Assembly: GCF_017826695.1 (NCBI RefSeq) | Contig: NZ_JAFFZW010000001.1 | Span: 310,001-374,000, forward strand | Source: Pseudomonas alliivorans | GTDB taxonomy: Bacteria; Pseudomonadota; Gammaproteobacteria; Pseudomonadales; Pseudomonadaceae | DNA length: 64,000 nt | Reading direction: 5' to 3' | Shown here: positions 49,142 to 57,969 of the stretch, in pieces | Layout: every line of letters starts with the position of its first letter | Numbering within the stretch: the stretch's first letter is position 1 | The notes under the pieces: generated by a model | The model's database searches: none | The model's input: the letters and a program-made list of their open reading frames with translations, nothing else | What the model was told of the DNA's origin: nothing | Made by a program: the position numbers and the translations under genes

Positions 49142-50275
49142 GTGGCCATCGATATTCACTGGATTCGCGACGACGACAGCCTCGCCCTGCATTGCGCTCA
49201 GTGGCAGTCCCTGCCGTTCGTTGCGCTCGACACCGAATTCATGCGGGTCGACACTTTTTACCCCATCGCTGCCTTGCTGCAGATCGGCGACGGTTCGCGT
49301 GCCTGGCTGATCGACCCATTACTGATCAACGACTGGCGTCCGCTGTCCGCGCTGCTGGAGAACCCCGACGTCATCAAGGTCGTGCACGCCTGCAGCGAAG
49401 ACCTTGAAGTGCTGTTGCGCCTGACCGGCAGCCTGCCGGTTCCACTGTTCGACACTCAGCTGGCAGCCGCCTACCTGAACCTCGGGTTTTCCATGGGCTA
49501 CTCGCGTCTGGTGCAGGAGGTTCTCAACATCGACCTGCCCAAGGGCGAGACCCGTTCCGACTGGCTGCAGCGTCCGTTGTCCGAGACCCAGATCAGCTAT
49601 GCCGCAGAAGATGCGGTGCATCTGGCCGAACTGTTCGCCATCCTGCGTCCGCGCCTCTCTGACGAGAAGTTTGCGTGGCTGCTCGAGGACGGTGCGGAGC
49701 TGGTTGCCAACCTGCGTCGTGAAATCGACCCTTACGAGGTGTATCGCGACGCCAAGCTGGCCTGGAAACTGTCCCGTGCCCAGCTGGCGGTGTTGCGCGG
49801 CTTGTGTGCCTGGCGCGAGGTGCAGGCCCGTGCCCGTAACGTGCCACGCAACCGCATCGTGCGTGAACACTCGCTCTGGCCGCTGGCCAAGACCCAGCCG
49901 GACAACCTCGGCGCTCTGGCCCGCATCGAAGACATGCACCCGCGCACCGTGCGTCAGGATGGCGAGTTCCTGCTTGAGTTGATCAAGACCGCGGCCAGTG
50001 TCCCGCCTGAAGAATGGCCTCCGGCCTTGCCTGAGCCGCTGCCGATCGATGCTTCGGGTTCGCTCAAGCGTCTGCGCGCTATCGGACAGCAGTACGCCGA
50101 GCAACTGGATATGGCACCGGAGTTGATGCTGCGCAAGAAGACCCTCGAAGCGCTGCTCAAGAGCGGTTATCCCGATGGTCCCTACCAATTGCCTGATTCG
50201 CTGCGTGGCTGGCGTCGCGAACTGATGGGCCAGGCACTGCTCGACAGTCTGGCAACGCCGGGAGAACAGTCTTGA
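49142..50275 (+). CDS. rnd: Ribonuclease D
   Basis: 377 residues from GTG 49142. A DEDDy 3'-5' exonuclease: [15 protein letters not shown] (Asp/Glu), [13 protein letters not shown] (Asp), and [13 protein letters not shown] (Tyr and Asp). An HRDC domain (about 210-290, [20 protein letters not shown]) follows. It trims tRNA and small RNA 3' ends. It overlaps ycgL by four bases. Confidence 0.95.
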   Translation: MAIDIHWIRDDDSLALHCAQWQSLPFVALDTEFMRVDTFYPIAALLQIGDGSRAWLIDPLLINDWRPLSALLENPDVIKVVHACSEDLEVLLRLTGSLPVPLFDTQLAAAYLNLGFSMGYSRLVQEVLNIDLPKGETRSDWLQRPLSETQISYAAEDAVHLAELFAILRPRLSDEKFAWLLEDGAELVANLRREIDPYEVYRDAKLAWKLSRAQLAVLRGLCAWREVQARARNVPRNRIVREHSLWPLAKTQPDNLGALARIEDMHPRTVRQDGEFLLELIKTAASVPPEEWPPALPEPLPIDASGSLKRLRAIGQQYAEQLDMAPELMLRKKTLEALLKSGYPDGPYQLPDSLRGWRRELMGQALLDSLATPGEQS

Positions 50276-50565
50276 AGCGTATCTGCTCTATTTATCGCAG
50301 CCCGAAAAAGAATGAAATGTATCTGTATGTCCTGAAAAGCGACGTGCTCAAACGTGTGCCGCCAGAACTGCTGGCCGCGTTTGGCACCCCGCACCACGCG
50401 TTCGATCTGGTGCTCAGCCCCGAGCGGGCACTGGCGCGGGAGGACATTCACAAGGTGCTGGAGAACCTCGACGCTCAGGGCTATCACTTGCAGATGCCGC
50501 CGGCCGAAGACGAGTACATCGAACATCTGCCCGAAGAGCTGCTGCGCCGCAACGATCCGGTGTGA
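50272..50565 (+). CDS. YcgL-domain protein
   Basis: 97 residues from TTG 50272, overlapping the rnd stop (TTGA). It has the YcgL/UPF0745 pattern: [20 protein letters not shown] at the start and [19 protein letters not shown]. It is a small cytoplasmic protein of unknown function, regularly encoded after rnd in pseudomonads. Coupled translation is likely. Confidence 0.9.
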   Translation: MKRICSIYRSPKKNEMYLYVLKSDVLKRVPPELLAAFGTPHHAFDLVLSPERALAREDIHKVLENLDAQGYHLQMPPAEDEYIEHLPEELLRRNDPV

Positions 50566-50636
50566 CCGGTCTTCACGTTTTAAAGCGGCCTGCGTCTGGC
50601 GTGGGCTGTCTGTCCCGTTTTTAAGGTTTCTGAAGC

Positions 50637-51569
50637 ATGCGCGTCCTGATTGCCGAGCACGATTACCCCATTTACACCCAGCTGCTGCGCAAGGCTGCGC
50701 CTGATCTGGAAGTCCTGAGCAGCGGCGATTCGGCGGAGCTGTCCCGAATGGCCAGCGACTGTCCGGTCTGGCTGGGACAGCCGGACCTGATGGCCAATCT
50801 GTTGCGCCAGGGGCACAAGCCGCAATGGCTGCAATCCACCTGGGCGGGCATCACGCCGCTGCTCATCCCGGGCCTGTTCCGTGACTATCGTCTGACCCGT
50901 GCCGTGGGGATCTTCGGGCAGGTCATGGCCGAGTTTCTGCTGACGTACATGCTGGGTCACGAACGCGAAGTGCTGGCGCGTCTGATGAGTCAGGTGGAAC
51001 GCAAGTGGGACAATCGTCCGGGTCAGAGTCTGTCCGGGCGCAAGGCGCTGATTGTCGGTGCCGGCGATATCGGTCAGCGCGTGGCCGAGTTTCTGGTGCC
51101 GTTCGGGGTGCAGGTGTTCGGCGTAGCCTCCGAGGCGCGTACCCAGGCGCCTTTCGTCGAGGTGTCGGCGCTGACCGATATCGACAATCTGGTCGGTGAT
51201 ATGGATTACGTCATCAACCTGCTGCCGAATACGCCTGACACTCAGGACCTGTATGACGCCAAGCTGTTCGCCAGCTTCAAACCCACGGCGCTGTTCCTCA
51301 ACGTCGGACGTGGCGCGGCCGTGGTCGATGCCGATCTGGTCGAAGCCCTGAAGGAAGGGCATCTGGCGGGCGCTGTGATCGACGTTTGTCGTCAGGAGCC
51401 GTTGCCACAGCGTCATCCGTTCTGGACGGCCTACGGCCTGTTGTTGACCGGACACAGTTCCGCGCCGACTTCGCCGCTGGCCATGACTGAACTGTTTGTC
51501 GAGAACCTGAAAGCCTTCAACGCCGGTGCGGCGTTGCGTGGAGAAGTGGATTTTTCACGCGGGTATTGA
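50637..51569 (+). CDS. D-2-hydroxyacid dehydrogenase (GhrA/SerA-like)
   Basis: 310 residues. The Rossmann motif GAGDIGQRVAEFL is near 137-149. The catalytic Arg is in LFLNVGRGAAVVDADL, Glu in DVCRQEPLP and His in GHSSAPTS. It probably reduces glyoxylate, hydroxypyruvate or a related 2-keto acid with NAD(P)H. The sequence looks closest to the GhrA-like subgroup; the substrate is inferred. Confidence 0.9.
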   Translation: MRVLIAEHDYPIYTQLLRKAAPDLEVLSSGDSAELSRMASDCPVWLGQPDLMANLLRQGHKPQWLQSTWAGITPLLIPGLFRDYRLTRAVGIFGQVMAEFLLTYMLGHEREVLARLMSQVERKWDNRPGQSLSGRKALIVGAGDIGQRVAEFLVPFGVQVFGVASEARTQAPFVEVSALTDIDNLVGDMDYVINLLPNTPDTQDLYDAKLFASFKPTALFLNVGRGAAVVDADLVEALKEGHLAGAVIDVCRQEPLPQRHPFWTAYGLLLTGHSSAPTSPLAMTELFVENLKAFNAGAALRGEVDFSRGY

Positions 51570-51630
51570 AGGGATGAGGTTCAGCCTCACCCGGACAGCG
51601 CCTCACCCTCTCCCTCAGTCCGTGCCAAAG

Positions 51631-51740
51631 GGACGCGGAGAAGGATCGCTCCTCACTCTCCGCGCTCATCGTTATACCTGAGTCCTGTTGCAGGCATCTC
51701 CCACGCTGCATGGGAACGCCTCTCAGGACCCTCCGCGTCC
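51631..51740. repeat. Intergenic inverted repeat of the syringae type
   Basis: In the 194-base gap between two convergent genes, GGACGCGGAG (51631-51640) is the exact complement of CTCCGCGTCC (51731-51740). The block also contains GGGAACGCC and CCCTCTCCCTC motifs that look like common Pseudomonas intergenic elements. A small hairpin GGGGG/CCCCC follows at 51741-51756. Confidence 0.45.
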
Positions 51741-51763
51741 GGGGGAGGCTGCCCCCAATTCCC

Positions 51764-52357
51764 TCACAGCGAGAAATTACCCTCTGCCGCCAACTGCGCA
51801 ACCGGCAAGCGAGGGCTTGGGGTTTCGCGGCCTTGCAGGTATTCCGGCAGGGTCGACTTGTCACCCAGTTTGCCCACTGCAACGGCAGCATGCAGGGCGT
51901 AGCCTTCGGGGATGTTCAGTTCCTTGCGGGTCAGGTCCTGGTCGAAGCCGGCCATGCCATGGGTGTGCCAGCCGCTCAGGCTGGCCTGCAGCGCCAGATA
52001 GCCCCACGCCGAGCCAGTGTCGAAGGTGTGCCACAGCGCCGGTCCTTCTTCGGTCGCGCCGGGTGCAGTAAAGGTGGTCTTGGAGAGGACGATCACCAGT
52101 GCCGAGGCATGCTGTGCCCAACCGCGGTTGAACTCGTTCAGCAGACCCAGAAAACGCTCCCAGTTCGGCGTGTCGCGGCGCGCGTACAGGAACCGCCACG
52201 GCTGCGAGTTGTAGGCTGAAGGCGCCCAGCGTGCGGCTTCGAAAAAGCTCAGCAGGGTTTCCTCGGGAATGCTTTCGCCGGTAAAGGCGCGTGGCGACCA
52301 GCGTTCGGTGAATTGCGGGTCGATGACGTGTTCTGCGACGCGAGAGTTTGTGCTCAT
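51764..52357 (-). CDS. Nitroreductase family oxidoreductase
   Basis: 197 residues from ATG 52357. FMN-binding features are RWSPRAFTGESIP (phosphate-binding Arg/Ser/Arg), FEAARWAPSAYNSQPWRF, and the C-terminal half GSAWGYLALQASLSGWHTHGM. The YdjA/NfnB-like group reduces nitro compounds or quinones with NAD(P)H; the physiological substrate is unknown. It is convergent with the hydroxyacid dehydrogenase gene. A much longer upstream frame (to 52603) has no family support. Confidence 0.9.
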   Translation of the reverse strand: MSTNSRVAEHVIDPQFTERWSPRAFTGESIPEETLLSFFEAARWAPSAYNSQPWRFLYARRDTPNWERFLGLLNEFNRGWAQHASALVIVLSKTTFTAPGATEEGPALWHTFDTGSAWGYLALQASLSGWHTHGMAGFDQDLTRKELNIPEGYALHAAVAVGKLGDKSTLPEYLQGRETPSPRLPVAQLAAEGNFSL

Positions 52358-52568
52358 GAGAGTCCTGTAGAGAGAAGGGCAAAGGGAGCGTGACTCGATG
52401 GGCCATTGACGGCCTGCATCGCGTGGCCGCATTGAAAGCGCTCTAACGCTACTGTTTTGCTTTCCCGCTGACAAGAGCCTGGCTACCGGCAGTCGCAAGT
52501 GCTTGGCCCGCACTCGATGTGCCACTAGACTGGCGGCCTTTTCCACAGCCGATACTGTTGTCCGAACC

Positions 52569-53018
52569 ATGGCCGCCAAAGTTGAACCCTTCTGGATCCG
52601 CAAGACCCTCGATCAGCTCGACAGCAACGAGTGGGAGTCGCTGTGCGACGGCTGCGGACTGTGCTGCCTGCAAAAGCTGGAGGACGAAGAAGACAACAGC
52701 GTGTATTACACGCGCATCGCCTGCAAGCTGCTGGACCTGAAGACCTGTCAGTGTTCCGACTATGAAAACCGTAGAGCCTCGGTGCCGGACTGTATTCAGC
52801 TTACGCCGGGTCAGGCAGATGAGTTCAAGTGGCTACCGCCGACCTGCGGCTATCGGTTGGTGAGCGAGGGCAAGGACTTGCCGCTCTGGCATCACCTGGT
52901 GTGTGGCGATCGCGATGCGGTGCATCACGAGCGTATCTCCCAGTCCGGACGCATGCTCAGTGAGCTGAGTGTGGCCGAGGACGACTGGGAGGATCACCTG
53001 ATCTTTCGTGCAGGCTGA
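52569..53018 (+). CDS. YcgN-family protein (UPF0260), cysteine-cluster protein
   Basis: 149 residues from ATG 52569. Cys-rich motif [12 protein letters not shown] (about 27-38) with further Cys in [19 protein letters not shown] and PTCGYRL. This is the YkgJ/YcgN CxxCxxCC metal or Fe-S binding group, of unknown function. It is divergent from the nitroreductase gene. Confidence 0.9.
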   Translation: MAAKVEPFWIRKTLDQLDSNEWESLCDGCGLCCLQKLEDEEDNSVYYTRIACKLLDLKTCQCSDYENRRASVPDCIQLTPGQADEFKWLPPTCGYRLVSEGKDLPLWHHLVCGDRDAVHHERISQSGRMLSELSVAEDDWEDHLIFRAG

Positions 53019-53022
53019 GTGA

Positions 53023-53403
53023 TCAGACGCCGGGCTTTGGCTCGGTGAGTGCATCAATGCCGTTGACGGTCGCGGTTTTCACGGCTTTCTCGGCATTGGC
53101 TTGCAACTCGCTCAGCTCGGCACCGGCACGTTCGATGGTGGAGCGCGCGCTTTGCAGGTCGCTGCGACCTTTCTCCATCAGGCTCTTGGCCGAGCAGTGG
53201 CCAGTGATGCCACGTGCCAGAACTGCGCCACCAATGGCCAGTTGAATCAGGCCCAGGAATCCGCCGCGACGAACGCCTTTACCCATCATCAGGACGCCGC
53301 CTGCCAGCGAGCCGATGCGCTCCCAGCCTTGAACGTTCTGATCGGGATGCGGCTGAAACGGCTCGGGTGTGTCGATACGCTCGATAATCGGGGTGTCGCG
53401 CAT
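53023..53403 (-). CDS. DUF2892 membrane protein
   Basis: 126 residues. The DUF2892 core is NVQGWERIGSLAGGVLMMGKGVRRGGFLGLIQLAIGGAVLARG (about 23-66), with two short hydrophobic stretches. A charged helical tail (about 75-115) may be coiled coil. DUF2892 also occurs fused to rhodanese (YgaP). Its function is unknown. Confidence 0.8.
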   Translation of the reverse strand: MRDTPIIERIDTPEPFQPHPDQNVQGWERIGSLAGGVLMMGKGVRRGGFLGLIQLAIGGAVLARGITGHCSAKSLMEKGRSDLQSARSTIERAGAELSELQANAEKAVKTATVNGIDALTEPKPGV

Positions 53404-53480
53404 GATGGCTCTCCAGAGTGGTGTAAGTCGGTTCAGAGAAACTGACTGCCCGTCAGCGAGACTGGTTCAATGCTTTTACT

Positions 53481-53981
53481 TCAACCTTCGCTGGACGGAT
53501 CGGCCTTTTCACGACCGAATTGAGGGCCGGAGCGGGTATTGATGCCTTTCGCCATGCGGTCGTACAGCACGACATTGACCGTTGCGGCCAGATTCATGCA
53601 GCCCTCGGTGGGGATGTAGACCACGTCTTCGCACCAGTCACGAATATCCTGATCCAGCGAGCCGTCCTCGGGGCCGAAAATGTACAGAGCGCGGTCCGGG
53701 TGCGTGTATTCCGGCAGCGCCCTGGCACCGTCGACCAGCTCGACGGCCACGGGAATGCAGCCCAGCGGCAGAATGCTCTTGAGGTCTTCGATGCCGATCA
53801 GCGGGATGTCCTGATGAATCTTCTTGGTGTCGGTGATGAAGTCCCGCGCCCGCTCGTAGCGCTTGCCGGTATAGAACACCGAAGCCACGCCGTAGCAGCC
53901 AGCGGCGCGCATCACGGAGCCGACGTTTTCCGGTGACTTTGGGTTGTACAGACCGATGCAGGCGTAACGTTTGTTGGCCAC
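53481..53981 (-). CDS. SpoU/TrmH-family RNA 2'-O-methyltransferase
   Basis: 166 residues from GTG 53981, the first start that leads straight into the SPOUT fold (ANKRYACIGLYNPKSPENVGSVMRAAG). A trefoil-knot SAM site is seen in YIFGPEDGSLDQDI and VYIPTEGCMNLAATVNVVLYDR. It modifies tRNA or rRNA ribose; the exact nucleotide is not predictable. Longer upstream starts (to 54059) overlap copB. Confidence 0.9.
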   Translation of the reverse strand: MANKRYACIGLYNPKSPENVGSVMRAAGCYGVASVFYTGKRYERARDFITDTKKIHQDIPLIGIEDLKSILPLGCIPVAVELVDGARALPEYTHPDRALYIFGPEDGSLDQDIRDWCEDVVYIPTEGCMNLAATVNVVLYDRMAKGINTRSGPQFGREKADPSSEG

Positions 53982-54030
53982 GGGGAGGGTGCTCTGGGGA
54001 AAACCGCCGATTATACAAGACTGCCCTGCG

Positions 54031-54927
54031 TCAGAACCACATGCGTACCCCGACCACAAGCCGAGCGTCGTTGACGTCCTCGCCTTCCTCGCGGGCGTAG
54101 TCGGCCGTTTTGCCGTAGGTACGATTCCAGGTCACGCCGATGTAAGGCGCAAACTCGGGGCGCAGTTCGTAGCGCAGCCGGAGCCCGAGTTCAGTGCTCG
54201 AAAGGCCGGCGCCGATACCGCGTTGCGGGTCGTCCTTACCGTAGGCGTTGATTTCGGCGGTAGGCTGCAGGATCAGTTGATTGGTCAGCGTCAGGTCGTA
54301 ATCGCCCTCAAGCCGTGCAGCGGTCTGACCGGCTTCACCGAGAAAGGCGGTGGCCTGAACGTCGAGGTCTGAAATTGCCGAACCTTGCACGCCAAACGCC
54401 GCCCAGCTTTGTGGAGCGCCGGGTTTGAAATCCTGACGGGCACCCAGAACCACGTCCCACGACGGGGTTAAAGCGTGTCCCCAGAGCGCCTGCAGTTCCG
54501 CTTCCTCGGTCTTGCCGTTCACGCGTTCGCCCTCCGAGCGAAGCACCAGTCTGTCGATGTCGCCACCAATCCAGCCGGACAGATCCCAGGCCAGCGCACT
54601 GCCGTCGTTCGCGTTCTGCCATTCCAGCTTCTCGGCCAGAAAGTAGGAATTGATGGCGTCGTCATGCACCTGATGACCGTCGTGGCTGGTGTAGACCGCC
54701 GCCCGGTCTGCATCGGTGATGGCCGGAATCGGCGTCCGGCTCTGCTCGGGCGCGGACTGCGCCGGCTGCGTTTGGGGCATGGCGTGGCCGGAGTGATCCA
54801 TACCGTGGTCCATGCCCTGCATATCGGCAGCGCTGGCCTGCGCCGTGAATATCAGGCCGAGGCCCGTCAGCAGCACCATCGGCAGGCGAGGGTGGCCCGG
54901 GATCGGGGTCAACACGTGAGTTTTCAT
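54031..54927 (-). CDS. copB: CopB, outer-membrane copper resistance protein
   Basis: 298 residues. The signal peptide ends near TAQASA. It is followed by a Met/His-rich copper-binding segment ([17 protein letters not shown]) and a C-terminal beta-barrel CopB domain (about 90-298) ending in the aromatic residue Phe (GVRMWF). It sequesters or exports copper at the outer membrane. Its ATG overlaps the copA stop (ATGA), so the pair is one operon. Confidence 0.95.
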   Translation of the reverse strand: MKTHVLTPIPGHPRLPMVLLTGLGLIFTAQASAADMQGMDHGMDHSGHAMPQTQPAQSAPEQSRTPIPAITDADRAAVYTSHDGHQVHDDAINSYFLAEKLEWQNANDGSALAWDLSGWIGGDIDRLVLRSEGERVNGKTEEAELQALWGHALTPSWDVVLGARQDFKPGAPQSWAAFGVQGSAISDLDVQATAFLGEAGQTAARLEGDYDLTLTNQLILQPTAEINAYGKDDPQRGIGAGLSSTELGLRLRYELRPEFAPYIGVTWNRTYGKTADYAREEGEDVNDARLVVGVRMWF

Positions 54928-56693
54928 TCTTCTACCCGCACTTCGCGAAACATGCCCATTTCCATGTGATAAAGCATATGGCAGTGATATGCCCAGCGCC
55001 CGAGGGCATCGGCAGTCACGCGATAGCTGCGTTTTGAGCCCGGTGGCATGTCAATGGTGTGTTTGCGCACCTTGAACCGGCCATTCTCGTCTTCCAGATC
55101 GCTCCACATGCCATGCAAGTGGATCGGGTGCGTCATCATCGTGTCGTTGACCAGCACCACACGAACTCGTTCGCCATATTTGAGCTTCAAGGGTTCGGCG
55201 TCGGAGAACTTTATGCCGTCGAACGACCAGGCGAATTTTTCCATGTGACCGGTGAGGTGCAACTCGATCGTACGGCTCGGCTCGCGGCCGTCCAGGTCGT
55301 CGAACGTGCTGTGCAGGTCGGCGTAAGTCAGTACTCTGCGTCCGTTGTTTCTCAGGCCGATACCCGGATCGTCGAGTCTGGATGAGGTGCTCATGGCCTG
55401 CATATCGACCAGCGGGTTATCGGTTTCGCTGTCAGGGTGCGACTGCGACTGCGACGTGTTCACGGACATGGTGGTGTGATCCATGCCTTGCATATCGTGG
55501 CCCATCTGACTGTGGTCCATGCCCTGCATGCTGTCTTGATTCGTGCTGCCGTGGCTCATTGCGCCATGATCCATGCCGGCCATGCCGATATCGTCCATGC
55601 TCAGCAACGGGCGCGGGTCGAGGGACGGCACATCTGCTTTCATGCCGGGCCTGCTGGCGAGTGTGCCCCGCGCATAACCGGTGCGGTCCATCGATTGGGC
55701 GAACACCGTGTAGGCGCCGTCGGCAGGCTCGACGATCACGTCGAAGGTTTCGGCCACGGCGATGCGAAACTCGTCGACGCTCACCGGTTTGACATGCAGG
55801 CCGTCGCTGGCGACGACGGTCATCTTCAGGCCGGGAATGCGCACATCGAAGTAGGTCATGGATGAGCCATTGATGAAACGCAGACGGATTCGCTCGCCGG
55901 GTTTGAAAAGGCCGGTCCAGTTCATGTCCGGTGCCTGGCCGTTCATCAGGTAGGTGTAAGTGGCGCCGCTGACGTCCGCCAGATCGGTCGGATCCATCTG
56001 CATCTGCGCCCACATGGCTCGGTCGGCAACGGTCTTGCTCCAGCCCTTGTCGCTGACGTCTTTGATGAAATCGCCCACGGTGCGTTTGTTCTGGTTGTAG
56101 TAATCGGACTGCTTCTTGAGCTTTTTCATCAGCCGGGTCGGGTCTTCGTCCGTCCAGTCAGTGAGCATGACGACGTGCTCGCGCTCGTAGCTGAAGGGTT
56201 CAGGCTCTCTGGCGTCGATGATCAGCGGCCCGTAAACCCCGGACTGCTCCTGAAAGCCGGAGTGACTGTGGTACCAGTAGGTGCCGTTCTGTCTGACCTT
56301 GAAGCGATAGACGTACATGCCGTCCGGGGCGATGCCGTCGAAGCTCAGGCCCGGAACGCCGTCCATGTTGGCGGGCAGGATGATGCCGTGCCAGTGAATG
56401 GACGTGATGTCCTTGAGCCGGTTCTTAACGCGCAGCGTGACGGTGTCGCCTTCGCGCCAGCGCAGCAGAGGGCCGGGGAGGCCGCCGTTGACCGTCATGG
56501 CCGTGCGCGGGCTGCCAGTAAGGTTGACCGGCGTTTCGCCGATGAACAGATCGAATTCCGTGCCTGACAGTTCCAGTGATTCACCTGGGCGCGGCGCTGC
56601 CCAGACCGGGCTGCGCCAAAGCCCCAGCCCGCTCAGCAGACCCCCTGCTGTCAGTCCTTTCACAAAGGTTCGTCTTGATGTTCCGGGAAGCAT
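54924..56693 (-). CDS. copA: CopA, periplasmic multicopper oxidase for copper resistance
   Basis: 589 residues from ATG 56693, which places the twin-arginine signal SRRTFVKGL near the N-terminus. Copper-site motifs are [31 protein letters not shown] and the type 1/3 [13 protein letters not shown]. Between cupredoxin domains lies a Met/His-rich segment (about 365-420) with repeated DHSQM/GMDH units that binds extra copper. Slightly shorter than the 609-residue plasmid CopA of P. syringae as I recall it. No copC, copD, copR or copS is nearby, as in many chromosomal copAB pairs. Confidence 0.96.
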   Translation of the reverse strand: MLPGTSRRTFVKGLTAGGLLSGLGLWRSPVWAAPRPGESLELSGTEFDLFIGETPVNLTGSPRTAMTVNGGLPGPLLRWREGDTVTLRVKNRLKDITSIHWHGIILPANMDGVPGLSFDGIAPDGMYVYRFKVRQNGTYWYHSHSGFQEQSGVYGPLIIDAREPEPFSYEREHVVMLTDWTDEDPTRLMKKLKKQSDYYNQNKRTVGDFIKDVSDKGWSKTVADRAMWAQMQMDPTDLADVSGATYTYLMNGQAPDMNWTGLFKPGERIRLRFINGSSMTYFDVRIPGLKMTVVASDGLHVKPVSVDEFRIAVAETFDVIVEPADGAYTVFAQSMDRTGYARGTLASRPGMKADVPSLDPRPLLSMDDIGMAGMDHGAMSHGSTNQDSMQGMDHSQMGHDMQGMDHTTMSVNTSQSQSHPDSETDNPLVDMQAMSTSSRLDDPGIGLRNNGRRVLTYADLHSTFDDLDGREPSRTIELHLTGHMEKFAWSFDGIKFSDAEPLKLKYGERVRVVLVNDTMMTHPIHLHGMWSDLEDENGRFKVRKHTIDMPPGSKRSYRVTADALGRWAYHCHMLYHMEMGMFREVRVEE

Positions 56694-56969
56694 GATGGCG
56701 TATCCGTTCGGTCGGTTCGTCGCAGGCCGGACAGCCTGCGGATTTGGCAGAAAGATGCCGTAAGGCGGAAGGCAAGGGGATGACATGACAGTCAGGTTGC
56801 GCCACGTCAACTGAGCACGCGGTGCGTCCGGAGCGGCGCTACCACGAGGCGTCGTCGGCAGGATCGTGCCCATCGCTCCGCGTGAGCGTCCATCACGGGA
56901 CGCTCTGCGCCCCCGATGTGTCTGATCATGCAGATGCTACGCGGTGAGCAACAGGTGCAGGCTTTCCCG

Positions 56970-57344
56970 TCATTCGTCCTTCTTCATCAGCCCTGCCAGC
57001 GCAGCAAACGGGTTGTGCGTTGCCTTGGAGGCTTTCGGTGAGCTGAGGGAACTGTCGGAGAAGTACTGCTGGTCGGTATAACGTGAGTGTTCGTTATCGT
57101 GGCAGTACAGGCAGAGCAGTTCCCAGTTGGAGCCGTCCTGCGGGTTGTTATCGTGGTTGTGGTCGCGGTGGTGAACGGTCAGTTCGCTCAGGCGCTTGCC
57201 GGCGAACTCCCGGGCGCAGCGACCGCAGACGTGCGGGTACATGCGCAGGGCCTTGTCGCGGTAGCCCATTTCGCGGTCGCGCTGGGCGTCGGCCAGAATA
57301 CGGTCCAGCTTGGCAGTGTGGGAAGGCGGGTTGGCCGTGCTCAT
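56970..57344 (-). CDS. YajD-type HNH nuclease
   Basis: 124 residues from ATG 57344. The HNH domain contains zinc Cys pairs CGRCAREFAG and LYCHDNEH around the catalytic LTVHHRDHNHDNNP and a conserved Asn (GSNWELLC). YajD is a small putative nuclease of unknown role common in gammaproteobacteria. Confidence 0.88.
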   Translation of the reverse strand: MSTANPPSHTAKLDRILADAQRDREMGYRDKALRMYPHVCGRCAREFAGKRLSELTVHHRDHNHDNNPQDGSNWELLCLYCHDNEHSRYTDQQYFSDSSLSSPKASKATHNPFAALAGLMKKDE

Positions 57345-57410
57345 TGTGTCACCTGTTCGTGTGCGCATTGAAAGCGGAATATCGGCAAGTTTAGCGCCGG
57401 ACGAGCAAAC

Positions 57411-57887
57411 TCACACCTGTTGCGAGAGCAATTGGCCGTCGACCATGCGCAGGCGTCGTGACAGCGAGATGGCCAGGGCGCGGATGATCTTGGCAGCAAC
57501 CTTCGGTGCTTCATCGAGCATCTTGTCCAGCGAGTCGCGACCCAGGTTCAGCAATTGGCAGCTTGTCGCTGCGATGCAACTGGCCGAACGGCGTTCGCCG
57601 TCCAGCACCGCCATCTCGCCGAATGCCCGGCCGCGGCGCAGCGTGGCGATTTCGACCTGCTGGCCTTCACTGTTGAGCTTCTGCACGGACACCGTGCCCT
57701 GATGGATGATGCACATGAACGTTCCGGCATCGCCTTCGGCAAACACCACTTCACCCTTTTCGATGTCGGTGATGCTGAAGTAGCCCGCCACGGCAAGGAA
57801 ATCGCTCGGCAGCAGGGTGTCGAACAGGCCGCAGTCCAGCAGCATGTCGCGAATGGCATTGTTCAGGTTGGACAGTTGTTCTGACAT
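57411..57887 (-). CDS. Cyclic-nucleotide-binding domain protein
   Basis: 158 residues made of a single CRP-type sensor domain: VVFAEGDAGTFMCIIHQGTVSV and the phosphate-binding FGEMAVLDGERRSAS. There is no HTH, so it is not a transcription factor. It may sense cAMP or c-di-GMP and act by protein contact. It lies close to ptrB but is transcribed separately by the look of the 83-base gap. Confidence 0.88.
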   Translation of the reverse strand: MSEQLSNLNNAIRDMLLDCGLFDTLLPSDFLAVAGYFSITDIEKGEVVFAEGDAGTFMCIIHQGTVSVQKLNSEGQQVEIATLRRGRAFGEMAVLDGERRSASCIAATSCQLLNLGRDSLDKMLDEAPKVAAKIIRALAISLSRRLRMVDGQLLSQQV

Positions 57888-57969
57888 GGTTCGGTCTTGT
57901 AATCAGGCGACAGAGAAGGGGGCATATCCGTGCCCCCGGTGCTAGTAAGACAGGTGTTGGGTGCCAAGT

